From Lentisphaera araneosa HTCC2155 (lineage in GTDB: Bacteria > Verrucomicrobiota > Lentisphaeria > Lentisphaerales > Lentisphaeraceae), in the NCBI RefSeq assembly GCF_000170755.1, contig NZ_ABCK01000006.1, positions 248,001 to 312,000 on the forward strand: a stretch of DNA of 64,000 nt, in the 5' to 3' direction. A model generated the notes under the pieces. It was not told the DNA's origin. It made no database searches and saw only the letters and a program-made list of their open reading frames with translations. The first letter of the stretch is position 1. Each line of letters begins with the position of its first letter. This document shows positions 9,461 through 18,254 of the stretch, one piece after another. Position numbers and translations under genes: made by a program.

Positions 9461-10186
9461 TTAGTGTTCTCCTGGGCAGCATTCTGTTAACGAACAATCT
9501 ACTGGATTGATGAAACCGAAGTAGATGGGGAAGATTAAGTAACCAATAGCAAAAATTAGTGCTAGAGCTAAAGATGTTTTCTTTACCAGTGGGGTGTAGC
9601 GCGGATGGTTAAGACCGAGAGTTTGGAAAGCGCTCTGAAAGCCGTGCTTTAAGTGGAAGCCAAGAAGAATCATAGAAACTATGTAATAAGCCGAATAAAG
9701 CTTGTTGCCGAATAATTCAACAACTGTTCTGTAGAGATCTCGAGTAGCCGGTGCTGCCGCAGTTGGCTCTAGCGCGTAATCAGTACCAAATTTAAATGTT
9801 ACTAGGTGTACAATTAGGAATACAAATATGATACCCCCTGTGTGAACCATGAAGCGTGAAGAAAGATTACTTTCGCCATGTGTTTTGCGCACAACGTAAT
9901 CTGAACCACGAGCGGCAGAACTGATCATCTTTGTGCGGATAGCGCAAAAAATGTGAGTTACGAATAAGGCGAGTAATCCGAATTCTGCGGCCCACAAAAC
10001 GGGGCCTAAGGAAGTCAGTTTATAAGCGTATTCATTGAAAGCTTCGGGGCCGCCAATTGAGGGGAGAAGCAGGAAATTACCGGCAAGGTGTGTTACTAAG
10101 AAGCCTGTGAGAAGGAGGCCCGTAGCAGCCATGAGGACTTTCATCCCAATGGTGGATGAGATAAATCTGCACTTGCATTTGCTCAT
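9461..10186 (-). CDS. sdhC: Succinate dehydrogenase cytochrome b subunit (di-heme type)
   Basis: Membrane anchor of 241 residues with five predicted helices. Histidines in or next to helices ([31 protein letters not shown]) are the expected ligands of two b hemes. This single-anchor arrangement is typical of menaquinone-reactive enzymes such as B. subtilis SDH and Wolinella fumarate reductase, and agrees with mqnE in this window. It is the first gene of sdhCAB; the 176-base region upstream (10187-10362) should hold its promoter, but I do not see a convincing -35/-10 pair. Confidence 0.92.
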   Translation of the reverse strand: MSKCKCRFISSTIGMKVLMAATGLLLTGFLVTHLAGNFLLLPSIGGPEAFNEYAYKLTSLGPVLWAAEFGLLALFVTHIFCAIRTKMISSAARGSDYVVRKTHGESNLSSRFMVHTGGIIFVFLIVHLVTFKFGTDYALEPTAAAPATRDLYRTVVELFGNKLYSAYYIVSMILLGFHLKHGFQSAFQTLGLNHPRYTPLVKKTSLALALIFAIGYLIFPIYFGFINPVDCSLTECCPGEH

Positions 10187-10362
10187 TTTTTTTCTCTTTT
10201 TTTAATTCATTTTAAGTCGCGGTCAAATATGTGTCATAGCAAACTATTTACAATACGAAAAAGTACCGAAATCGTAAAAAAACAAGCTTAAACTTACGCA
10301 AGTAACCTGTTTTTTTTTGTCCGCAAGTATACATTTATTTCACTAAATAATAATTAGGCAAC

Positions 10363-10710
10363 ATGCGATCAATGGTACTTGTAGATAATAAGATTTTTTT
10401 TATACAGCTTGAAGGTGATTTAGGCCTTAGTGAACTGCAAGCTTTACAGCAAGAACTTGCCGTTGGTTTTGATGCCTTTGGTGAGTGGGAGCAAATGACT
10501 TTGGATCTCTTTAATGCAGGGTCATTATGCAGTGCAGCTTTTGGCTACATAAAATATTTATTTAAAGTTTGCGAAGATCGCGGCTGTCAGTTTATGGTGA
10601 TTGGCTGCTCTGATGAAACTCTGTCTCGTCTTAAATTATTTCGTTTAAATGAGCAGTTTCCTATTGGGATCAATAAAAGTAGCGCTGAACTCGCTGCCGA
10701 AAAGAAATAA
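10363..10710 (+). CDS. Small STAS-domain-like protein
   Basis: A 115-residue cytosolic protein that looks like a single STAS domain (anti-sigma-factor-antagonist fold): beta strand IFFIQLEGDL, then TLDLFNAGSLCSAAFGYIKYL, where STAS proteins carry the (phosphorylatable) serine before the second helix, then a strand FMVIGCSDET and a final helix. Assignment rests on this pattern and is moderate. An AGG lies four bases before ATG 10363; ATG 10372 is an alternative start. It is divergent from sdhC and ends exactly next to the stop of the convergent lipoprotein gene. Confidence 0.6.
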   Translation: MRSMVLVDNKIFFIQLEGDLGLSELQALQQELAVGFDAFGEWEQMTLDLFNAGSLCSAAFGYIKYLFKVCEDRGCQFMVIGCSDETLSRLKLFRLNEQFPIGINKSSAELAAEKK

Positions 10711-11322
10711 TTATTTAGAAAATTTAATAATGATTTTTTCCGAGTCTCTATGCAGGGGCTTGATGCGTCGGTATTGCCTGTCTGAGATCTTTAAGCCCTC
10801 CGTGCTTGGAGTGAAGCTGAGATGACTGCCGTGTATGAAGTTAAGTTTTAAACCATTGTAAAGGGTGATTTCAGTGCCGTCATTCTTGCCGCGAACTTTG
10901 GCATTTTTATCAATTTTCATGTTGATTTGAAATTTCCCTGTAATGGCTTTTTCGGAAGTATTCTTAAAGCGCCAATTTAATTCTAATGCATTTTCTTTTA
11001 GGGCAAATGAGCGGTTGACGTTAAGGCTAGGATGCGGAAGGAAGGTTCGCGAAATGATCGATTCCTTATCGTGAATATCGGAGCCATTACGTGAGCGGAA
11101 GTTTTGTGCAGTACTGGGGAAGCTTTCTTGTAGATAATCGAAGGCGAGTTCATCATCAAAGATGGCTTTGCCTATGTAGCTACCCTCCGTTTTATGGTAG
11201 ACGATTTTGAGAGCATCTTGCTTTAGGAGGAGTGCGTCTGAACCTAAGTCTTCAACTTCGGGCTTATTAACACAGGAAAAAAATAGGGCAGTACTAAATA
11301 ATATCAGCGAGAGTTTGTTCAT
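10711..11322 (-). CDS. Hypothetical lipoprotein
   Basis: 203 residues starting with a signal peptide and lipobox-like LFFSC, so Cys17 is probably lipidated and the protein anchored to a membrane. The rest is predicted to be mostly beta strand (NWRFKNTSEKAITGKFQINMKI). I do not recognise the family. It overlaps the 3' end of the upstream NsrR-type regulator by 29 bases, so it is probably expressed with it and may be linked to the nitrosative-stress response; that link is inference from position only. Confidence 0.7.
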   Translation of the reverse strand: MNKLSLILFSTALFFSCVNKPEVEDLGSDALLLKQDALKIVYHKTEGSYIGKAIFDDELAFDYLQESFPSTAQNFRSRNGSDIHDKESIISRTFLPHPSLNVNRSFALKENALELNWRFKNTSEKAITGKFQINMKIDKNAKVRGKNDGTEITLYNGLKLNFIHGSHLSFTPSTEGLKISDRQYRRIKPLHRDSEKIIIKFSK

Positions 11323-11692
11323 TCATTTTCTCCAAAAACGCATTAAGTCCCGAGTACATTAATCCTGCAAGCTTACAGCTATCGATGACAGGGCAAGTAT
11401 TTCGTTCATTGTTAAAGCATTGCACCAAATCCAAGTCGGGCTCAATATCTTTAATAATATTACCAATCCTCATTTCCTCTGGGGGATCAGAAAGTGTAAA
11501 TCCACCACCGTAACGACCGCGTTTAACGTTGAGGTAACCTTTTTTCTTAAGTGCATTGACGATCTGGGTGACGTTGGCTTGTGTGATGTTGTAGCGTTCA
11601 GAAACCTCAGTTGAGGTAATGAGCTTTTCTTTGTTTTTTGCTGCATGAAGCAGGATGCGCAAGGCATAATCAGTTTTTAAATTTAATCTCAT
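11294..11692 (-). CDS. nsrR: Rrf2-family nitric-oxide-sensing regulator, NsrR-like
   Basis: A 132-residue Rrf2 protein with an N-terminal winged helix (YALRILLHAA, TQIVNALKKKGYL, then the GRYGGGFTL wing) and three cysteines, Cys92, Cys100 and Cys106 (QCF, NTCPV, DSCKL), spaced as in NsrR, which binds an iron-sulfur cluster that NO destroys. Divergent transcription from the flavohaemoglobin gene hmp, the classic NsrR target, strongly supports this. The 117-base gap between them contains a dyad at 11722-11739. The regulator likely represses hmp and possibly itself and the overlapping lipoprotein gene. Confidence 0.85.
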   Translation of the reverse strand: MRLNLKTDYALRILLHAAKNKEKLITSTEVSERYNITQANVTQIVNALKKKGYLNVKRGRYGGGFTLSDPPEEMRIGNIIKDIEPDLDLVQCFNNERNTCPVIDSCKLAGLMYSGLNAFLEKMNEQTLADII

Positions 11693-11721
11693 TATAATCT
11701 TTTATATTTTTTAAAACTATA

Positions 11722-11739
11722 ATTTGAATGTCATCAAAT
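11722..11739. promoter_or_regulatory. Candidate operator between nsrR and hmp
   Basis: Inverted repeat ATTTGA-N6-TCAAAT. The inner part reads TTGAA-TGTC-ATCAA, one base off the CRP/FNR/DNR-type consensus TTGAT-N4-ATCAA, so the site could serve NsrR or an FNR/DNR-type NO regulator. Its place in the divergent promoter region is the main support. Confidence 0.5.
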
Positions 11740-11809
11740 GCAATGTTAATATTAAACTTAACTTAGATATTCATGTTTAAGCTTACACCACTATTTTAGC
11801 AAAGGAAAA

Positions 11810-12967
11810 ATGATAATGGCACTTTCACAGGAAACCATTGATATAGTAAAAGCCACAGCACCTGTAGTAGGTGAGAATGCTGAAAAAATAACGAGTAGAT
11901 TTTACCCGATCATGTTTGAGCGTTATCCGATGGTTAAGGAATTTTTTAATCAGAGTCACCAACGAGATGGCCTACAACAAAAAGCATTAGCAGGAGCCGT
12001 TGTTGCTTATGCTTTAAACATTGATAATTTGGGTGCATTAGGCGGTGCGGTAGAGGGAATCACCGAACGTCACGCATCATTGAATGTTCAACCCGAACAT
12101 TACCCCATCGTGGGAGAATGTTTGCTTGCGGCGATCGCAGAAGTTTTAGGCGATGCCGTCACTCCAGAGATTGCTAATGCTTGGGGAGAAGCGTATGGCT
12201 TCCTCGCAGAGATTTTGATTGGAGCTGAAAAAGCGAAGTACGCAAAAACGGCTGAGAAAGCAGGCGGATGGAATGGCTATAAGTCATTTAAAGTGATCAA
12301 AAAGGTAAAAGAGTCAGCAAGCATTACCTCATTTTATTTTGAAGCCGAAGATGGTACGCCAATTATCTCATATGACTCAGGTCAATATATCAGCATGAAA
12401 CTTGATCTTGGTGAAGAACAGAAGTCAGTAAGAAACTATTCTTTATCGAATTGGGGTGGGAAATACTTGAGAATTTCAGTTAAAAAAGACGGTGATTTCT
12501 CAACGCACTTACACGATAAAATTAACGAAGGCGACTGTGTCGAACTCAATGCACCATATGGTGTATTTAAGCTTGCTCCAGGTGAAGGGGCAGTGGTTCT
12601 CGTCTCTGGTGGTGTAGGTATTACGCCGATGCTCAGTATGCTGAATCAGCTCAGCAAAAATGAATCGACGCGTGAAGTTAGCTTTTTGCACGGAACTCAA
12701 AATAAAGATGAGTTAGCCTTTGAAGATGAAGTCAAAGCTTTAACAGAAAAAGATAATTTTTCTTATGAAGTAAGCTTCTCTGATGAAGGTAAAAAAATCA
12801 GCATAGATGATTTAAAGAAAGCGAGTAATAATGTGAAGGAAACGGACTTCTATGTTTGTGGCCCAGTTGGCATGATGAAAGCGCTTTGCAGTGACCTCAA
12901 ATCTTGGGGTGTTGCAGATGAAAATATTCATTATGAATACTTTGGTCCTAGTGGAACACTTTCCTAA
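11810..12967 (+). CDS. hmp: Flavohaemoglobin (nitric oxide dioxygenase)
   Basis: Hmp oxidises NO to nitrate with O2 and NAD(P)H. The globin domain (about 1-145) has the B10 tyrosine (FYPIMF) and proximal His88 (ERHASLNVQPEHY). The reductase part has the FAD motif RNYSLS and the nucleotide-binding motifs GGVGITPMLSML and YVCGP. 385 residues counted from ATG 11810; the second ATG at 11816 (MALSQET) matches Hmp N-termini better, and an AAAGGA site fits either. Divergent from nsrR, hence probably NO-induced. A strong terminator follows. Confidence 0.95.
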   Translation: MIMALSQETIDIVKATAPVVGENAEKITSRFYPIMFERYPMVKEFFNQSHQRDGLQQKALAGAVVAYALNIDNLGALGGAVEGITERHASLNVQPEHYPIVGECLLAAIAEVLGDAVTPEIANAWGEAYGFLAEILIGAEKAKYAKTAEKAGGWNGYKSFKVIKKVKESASITSFYFEAEDGTPIISYDSGQYISMKLDLGEEQKSVRNYSLSNWGGKYLRISVKKDGDFSTHLHDKINEGDCVELNAPYGVFKLAPGEGAVVLVSGGVGITPMLSMLNQLSKNESTREVSFLHGTQNKDELAFEDEVKALTEKDNFSYEVSFSDEGKKISIDDLKKASNNVKETDFYVCGPVGMMKALCSDLKSWGVADENIHYEYFGPSGTLS

Positions 12968-12986
12968 GTATAAACTTAGCACTTGA

Positions 12987-14390
12987 TTAAGGCTGGGGCT
13001 TCAGAGCCCCGGCCTTTTTTATGTGCATAGACTTCAGATCTTTGAAAAAGAGTAGGAAGCAAAATGAAAAGGCTAAGAAAGTCCCAATGCCTAAGGTGAG
13101 ATAAAATTCCTTTGAGTTTTGAAAGTGCTGAACAAGAAAGTAGCAGGCAGCACCCTGGAAAATAAAAACGGAACCTAGGGTGAAGGGCAAGGGACGGGCA
13201 GGAGTTGAGAGGCCCTGAAAAGCAAAATTGATCATGATACAGAGGGGGATGAAGATGACGTGCAAGATGGCATACTTAAAGTATTCAGAGCCCTCAGTGA
13301 AAATTTCATTGTTTTGAGTAAAGCTTTGGAACCAAAGCTCACTTTTGAAAAACATAAAGAGCCCCAGAACTAAGTTGATAGTTAAGAGTACTTTGAAGGA
13401 AAGAATAAAGCTTTCTTTGATCCGTGAGTAGTTATCTCGCCCTAAGTTGGCGCTTATGATAATCATATTGGCAGCACACACAGGGATAGCGAGCATGATC
13501 AGGAATTGCTCATAGCGTTTTGATAGAGAGTACGCATCGAGTGTAGCGGGGCTTAAATTAGCTAAGATGGCTTGTGAAATCCCTATGGTGAAGTTGGTGC
13601 ATGCTGGAACTAAAGCCGCGATACAACTTGTTGAAATAATTCGTTTAAAGATTTCTTGTTTTTCATCATTTTGTATTTTCGAGGTGCATTTTTTGAGCCC
13701 TTGGCGCTCATGAAAGAAATCAAGAACTAAAAGAAGGGTCATTAAACTATAAGCAGCCACAGTCGATAAGGCCGCTCCCTTGATGCCCATATCTAAGAAA
13801 AGTGACGAATACCAAGCACCGCTCGACTCATAACAAAAAAGTGGCGTCAGCACAGCGTTGAGAACCATAGAGATGAGGCTGTAAACCATCGGACGTACGG
13901 CATTGCCAGTACCCCGCATGGCCGATGCGATCACGGCTCCCACACCCATAATAGGGAAAGGCAGGAAATACCAAAAACAATAAGTGTAAGATAGTTCAAT
14001 AATTTCTGGGTGGTCGATGAGCTGTTGCGCCAAGATGGGGCGTCCAGCAAAAATGACCACCAAGGTGATGAGAACTGAAATAAAGAAGGCGAGCCACATG
14101 CCTAAGCGTAAACCAGTGGCGGTGTGAGCGTGTTTATCGGAACTAGAGTAGGCCGCAATGGCCGCACTGACTCCCGTTCCTAAGCCACCATAAATAACGG
14201 AACTTGAAAAAGTGATGAGAGGAAAAGAAATGTCGATGGCAGTGAGTTCAGCATCACCCAATTTGGCGATATACCAGGCATCGAGCCAAGAAAAACAGAT
14301 TGCCGTGAACATCATGATGAACATGGGGACGGCAATCGAGGCAAGTGCCTTTACGATTGATCCCTCAGTTAGTATTTGTTTGTTCTTCAT
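12987..14390 (-). CDS. MATE-family multidrug/cation exporter
   Basis: A 467-residue inner-membrane protein with about twelve hydrophobic segments in two similar halves. Family hallmarks include IAVPMFIMMF in helix 1, LTAIDISFPL, the GLGTGVSAAIA segment and IASAMRGTGNAVRPM. Such proteins export drugs or cationic organic compounds in exchange for Na+ or H+; the substrate cannot be read from sequence. I start at ATG 14390, with GGGA upstream; the preceding TTG is in frame but less likely. The start overlaps the 3' end of the PBP4-like gene by 26 bases. Confidence 0.88.
   Translation of the reverse strand: MKNKQILTEGSIVKALASIAVPMFIMMFTAICFSWLDAWYIAKLGDAELTAIDISFPLITFSSSVIYGGLGTGVSAAIAAYSSSDKHAHTATGLRLGMWLAFFISVLITLVVIFAGRPILAQQLIDHPEIIELSYTYCFWYFLPFPIMGVGAVIASAMRGTGNAVRPMVYSLISMVLNAVLTPLFCYESSGAWYSSLFLDMGIKGAALSTVAAYSLMTLLLVLDFFHERQGLKKCTSKIQNDEKQEIFKRIISTSCIAALVPACTNFTIGISQAILANLSPATLDAYSLSKRYEQFLIMLAIPVCAANMIIISANLGRDNYSRIKESFILSFKVLLTINLVLGLFMFFKSELWFQSFTQNNEIFTEGSEYFKYAILHVIFIPLCIMINFAFQGLSTPARPLPFTLGSVFIFQGAACYFLVQHFQNSKEFYLTLGIGTFLAFSFCFLLFFKDLKSMHIKKAGALKPQP
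12989..13020 (+). terminator. Rho-independent terminator of hmp
   Basis: Twelve-base arms (AAGGCTGGGGCT and AGCCCCGGCCTT) with one mismatch, 3-base loop, then TTTT. The hairpin lies inside the last codons of the convergent MATE gene, whose C-terminus LKPQP it encodes. Confidence 0.9.
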
Positions 14391-15543
14391 CAATTTCCCG
14401 CAAAAGCTTTATTACAGATTCGCTGAACTTACTACAGTTCGCTTGGTTTTGTAGTACAGACACAATGACAATCTCACCATTTTGCTTTCTGTAATAGCCA
14501 CTTAAAGCTCGCGCATCACGAAGTGTACCGGTTTTTCCCCAAAAGCGGTTCTGAGGCAATAGGTTTTTTGAGGTCTTAGAGAGGGTGCCTTCTTGTCCTG
14601 CGTAGGCCATGGCTCGATGCCACAGTTCACGATGCTTTGATTGGTGCATATGGCTCAAAAGTTTGCAGATGTCTCGAGTTGAACTGCGGTTAAGGCGGCT
14701 TAGTCCAGATCCGTCCATTAACAGACTTTTCTTTAGGTCAATTGACTTTCTCAATGAATTGAAACCAGAGTTTAAGTCTGCGGTCTTTTGCATTCTTCGC
14801 AAATGGAGGGCAAGCAATTCGGCACGAAAGTTATCACTAAAGCGTAAGCTCGAGGTGATTAAATCTAATGTGCTGATTGGTGAAGAGAAGCTCTGTAGTT
14901 TTTGCGGATTTCGCAAAGCGGTGTCTGATTGGGTGTCGATATGAATGCCATGTTTATGAAGCTCAGCCTTAAGAATTTCATAAGTCCAATTATTTCCTTC
15001 AAGCCTCCAGTAATCTTCTGAATTGACATGAGGCTTGTAAAAAATACTGGAATTTGTGCGAGATTGACTGGAGATTTTGGTGTCAGCAATGAGTTCAAAA
15101 CTACTTTGCCTAGCGGGGGATGTGGTGACTTCAGCATTTTTAACACTGACATCTACGGTGTTTTCATTGAAGGAAATAAATGAAACACAGGGATAATCTG
15201 GAAGAGGTTTTAAAAATGGAGTTTCGCAATGCAAATGTAGTGATTTAAACCGCGATTGTCCCGTTTCTTTGATTGCTTGAGCAAGCTGTGTGATGGCGGA
15301 ATCGATAAATTGCGGTTCACGGTAGCGAGCAGAGAAAAATAAGTTGCCATGGAAATTGAGCTGTAGGCACTTGTCCTCGATGAAAAGTTCTAAGTCATTT
15401 CCAGGTGAGGTGTAAGGGTCAAAGGACTCTAAGGCTAAGGCACAAGTAAAAAGCTTGGTATTGGAGGCCGGCATCAAAGCTGCAGATGGGCGGAGAGATT
15501 TGATTTCTCGCCCATCTAAACTTGTGACGCAGTAGCTCAGCAT
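14365..15543 (-). CDS. PBP4-like D-Ala-D-Ala carboxypeptidase (peptidase S13) without signal peptide
   Basis: Peptidase S13 family, which trims peptidoglycan cross-bridges. The active-site motifs are visible: Ser27-Lys30 in PASNTK, the DGSGLSRLN segment at 277-285 holding the second motif, and KTG at 337-339. The N-terminus begins almost at the first catalytic motif, so the signal peptide that exports PBP4 is missing. In-frame codons upstream run to a stop at 15571-15573 without any usable start, so this is not a misplaced start. It begins 17 bases after topA, with no clear ribosome-binding site, and may be translationally coupled to it. Either export was lost or a start lies in another frame. 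Confidence 0.8.
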   Translation of the reverse strand: MLSYCVTSLDGREIKSLRPSAALMPASNTKLFTCALALESFDPYTSPGNDLELFIEDKCLQLNFHGNLFFSARYREPQFIDSAITQLAQAIKETGQSRFKSLHLHCETPFLKPLPDYPCVSFISFNENTVDVSVKNAEVTTSPARQSSFELIADTKISSQSRTNSSIFYKPHVNSEDYWRLEGNNWTYEILKAELHKHGIHIDTQSDTALRNPQKLQSFSSPISTLDLITSSLRFSDNFRAELLALHLRRMQKTADLNSGFNSLRKSIDLKKSLLMDGSGLSRLNRSSTRDICKLLSHMHQSKHRELWHRAMAYAGQEGTLSKTSKNLLPQNRFWGKTGTLRDARALSGYYRKQNGEIVIVSVLQNQANCSKFSESVIKLLREIDEEQTNTN

Positions 15544-15560
15544 TCTAAAGCTTTGCGGAT

Positions 15561-18254
15561 TTAGCTTTCTTCAGTGAATTTATCTAAAGAATTGGCAAGG
15601 TTCTTACATTTAGGGAAGCCAGAGCAAGCGTAAAAAGGTCCGCGTTTCCCAACTTTTTTGACGATGGGAGAATCACATTTTGGGCATTTTACATCCGTCT
15701 TTTCTTCGCCACCCGATTTAGCGTCAGCTAAGCCTTCAGGGAATAATTCAGCAGGAATTTTTTCCTTGTAACGACCGACGCACTTTTTGAGTGCGGCTGA
15801 TTGACGCGGCGTTAAAGAGCCTTTGTTAGCGAAGTTGCTGGAGAGAGACTCGTAGAAACTTTTGTCATCATAAGTCATGCGACCGCGTTTTGTTGGAGCA
15901 TTCCATTCAGTGACGCTTGAGAGAGCTTTGAGAAGGGCAGTGATTTCTTTGCTTTCTTCAGGGTCGATGACGGCTTCTTCTGGGATCTCGAGTTTGAGTT
16001 CCGCGGCTTTAGCTTCAAAATTCTCGACTTGTTTCTGATATTTCAGAACCATCTTTTTGAGGGCATTAATTTGGTTAACACTGAGGTTACGTCCAGATTC
16101 GCTCTGAGTTTTGAGAGATTTGTAGAAATTTGCTTCGTTGAAGGCACGACGGCCTTTAGCAGGTTTCTGTGGTTCTTCAAAAGTGACGTTTTCTAGGAGT
16201 GCAAGTAATTCAGTAGCATTGCTATCGACATTGATTTTTTTCTCTTCTTCAGCTTTTGCAATGACTTCATTTAGTTCAGTGTCGAAACCGAGTTCAGCTG
16301 CTTTTTCTTTGAGATCAGGCATGATGTTGTCATATCTCAGTAAGACTTTGAGAAGCGTTTGCCATTGTTTTTCAGAAAGAGCTTTGTTTTCTTCGAGACT
16401 TTCGCGAATAGAACCAATAAATTCTTCGTCACTAAAAGCGTTTTTACCTTTGCCTGTTACAGGCTGATAGGTGATATCTTGTGGGATGATGTCGATGACA
16501 CCCGCAAAAATACTCTTGTCTGGTGCGCCAGCGGTCTTGGCATCTTCTAGCCAGTCTTTGAAGCCTGAGTAGAAGTCGCCAAGCATCTTAGTCCACTCAA
16601 GGTCACCGTGTTCAACTTTGTCCAAGAGCTCTTCCATGTGGGCCGTAAATGTCACTTCAAATAAAGAAGGAAGTGTCGTGATGAGGAAATCGCAGCTCTC
16701 CATACCTTTATCAGAAGGATTGAGGCGGCCTTTATCTTTAAAAACGTATTCACGATCTTGGATGGTACGAATGATTGATGCGTAAGTAGATGGACGGCCA
16801 ACGCCGTTAGCTTCTAATTCTTTGACGAGTGTTGCTTCAGAGAAACGGGGAGGTGGTTCAGTGAAGTGTTGCTTAGGAATCAATTGCAGCAGATCGCAGA
16901 TTTCACCTTCTTTGAGTTGGGGTAAAATGACGTCTTTACTTTCGCCATCTTGACTGCCATCATCGGAAAAATTGTATACTTTCATGAAACCATCAAAGAT
17001 TAATACGGAACCAGTGATCTTGAAGAGGTATTCGTGACTCATTCCGATGTTTTCAGGCAAGAAAGTGATGCTGTCTTGGCGATAGAGCGCAGGAACCATT
17101 TGACTGGCCACAAAACGCTTCCAAATGAGCGTGTAGAGCTTGAGCTCGTCATCGTTGAGGTAAGGAGCCATTTTTTTCGGTGTGCGAGTGACATCGGTAG
17201 GACGGATGGCTTCGTGACCACCTTGAGCAGAGTTTTTCGATTTGTAGAAGTTCGGTTTATCAGGCGAAAACTCACTACCATAAATATGGTTAACAAAGTC
17301 GATAGCCGCATTTTGGGCTTCTTTAGCAATGGCAACAGAGTCTGTTCTCATATAAGTGATTAAACCCGCCGTTCCTTCACTGCCGAGATCGCGACCTTCA
17401 TAAAGCTTCTGTGCCAAAGACATCGTTCTACTCGGGCTGAAACGCAAGTTTGAACTTGCAGCCTGCTGCAGCGTACTTGTAATAAAGGGAGGTGCAGGGC
17501 GTTTTTTGCGATCTTTAGATTCTATATCTTTAACTCTGAATTGGCTGCCCTCTAATTCGCCAACGATTTTACTTGAAGTCTCTTCGTTGGGGATGTGAGG
17601 TTTTTTACCGTCAATTTTATCGAGCTTAGAAATAAAGGATTGGGCATCTGCTGCCTGATTCTTGAGTTCGGCCTGCAAGCTCCAGTATTCTTCTGGGGTG
17701 AAGGCACGAATAGCTTTTTCACGTTCGCAAATAAGACGAAGGGCAACTGTCTGAACACGTCCTGCACTACGGGCGTTTCTTTTCCATAATAAGGGACTGA
17801 CTTTGTAGCCAACAAGTCGGTCGAGGATTCGGCGGGCTTGTTGAGCGTCAACACGATGCATGTCCACATCGTGAGCTTTGTCAAAAGCGCTTTTGATGGC
17901 TGATTTAGTAATCTCGTTAAAAGTAACTCGTTTAAATTCGGCTTTACTCTGCTTCTTGAGTATTTCATAGAGGTGCCAAGCAATGGCCTCTCCTTCGCGG
18001 TCCGGGTCCGGAGCGAGGTAAATGTTTTCGCAATTTTTTGCGGAGCTTTTTAATTCGGCGATAACTTTCTTTTTATCGGCACTTACCTGATATTCAGGCT
18101 CAAAATCGTTGTCTGGGTCGACACCTAATTTTCGTTGAGGTAAATCACGTACATGACCGAAAGATGCTTTTACTTCAAAATCTTTACCTAGAATTTTTTC
18201 AATTGTTTTCGCTTTTGCAGGCGATTCCACAATTACTAAATTTTTTTTACTCAT
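15561..18254 (-). CDS. topA: DNA topoisomerase I with three C-terminal repeat inserts
   Basis: Type IA topoisomerase that relaxes negative supercoils. The TOPRIM domain starts at LVIVESPAKAKTIEK and includes DPDREGEAIAW; the active tyrosine is Tyr301 in TYMRTDS. Between the core and the single C-terminal zinc ribbon (Cys857, 860, 877, 883) are three copies of a roughly 50-60-residue motif, near 601-658, 699-756 and 790-840, with pattern F-x-SL...LS-x-Q...LKK-x-v-x-rY. This replaces the multiple zinc ribbons of the E. coli enzyme. 897 residues. Its start overlaps dprA by 8 bases. Confidence 0.95.
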   Translation of the reverse strand: MSKKNLVIVESPAKAKTIEKILGKDFEVKASFGHVRDLPQRKLGVDPDNDFEPEYQVSADKKKVIAELKSSAKNCENIYLAPDPDREGEAIAWHLYEILKKQSKAEFKRVTFNEITKSAIKSAFDKAHDVDMHRVDAQQARRILDRLVGYKVSPLLWKRNARSAGRVQTVALRLICEREKAIRAFTPEEYWSLQAELKNQAADAQSFISKLDKIDGKKPHIPNEETSSKIVGELEGSQFRVKDIESKDRKKRPAPPFITSTLQQAASSNLRFSPSRTMSLAQKLYEGRDLGSEGTAGLITYMRTDSVAIAKEAQNAAIDFVNHIYGSEFSPDKPNFYKSKNSAQGGHEAIRPTDVTRTPKKMAPYLNDDELKLYTLIWKRFVASQMVPALYRQDSITFLPENIGMSHEYLFKITGSVLIFDGFMKVYNFSDDGSQDGESKDVILPQLKEGEICDLLQLIPKQHFTEPPPRFSEATLVKELEANGVGRPSTYASIIRTIQDREYVFKDKGRLNPSDKGMESCDFLITTLPSLFEVTFTAHMEELLDKVEHGDLEWTKMLGDFYSGFKDWLEDAKTAGAPDKSIFAGVIDIIPQDITYQPVTGKGKNAFSDEEFIGSIRESLEENKALSEKQWQTLLKVLLRYDNIMPDLKEKAAELGFDTELNEVIAKAEEEKKINVDSNATELLALLENVTFEEPQKPAKGRRAFNEANFYKSLKTQSESGRNLSVNQINALKKMVLKYQKQVENFEAKAAELKLEIPEEAVIDPEESKEITALLKALSSVTEWNAPTKRGRMTYDDKSFYESLSSNFANKGSLTPRQSAALKKCVGRYKEKIPAELFPEGLADAKSGGEEKTDVKCPKCDSPIVKKVGKRGPFYACSGFPKCKNLANSLDKFTEES

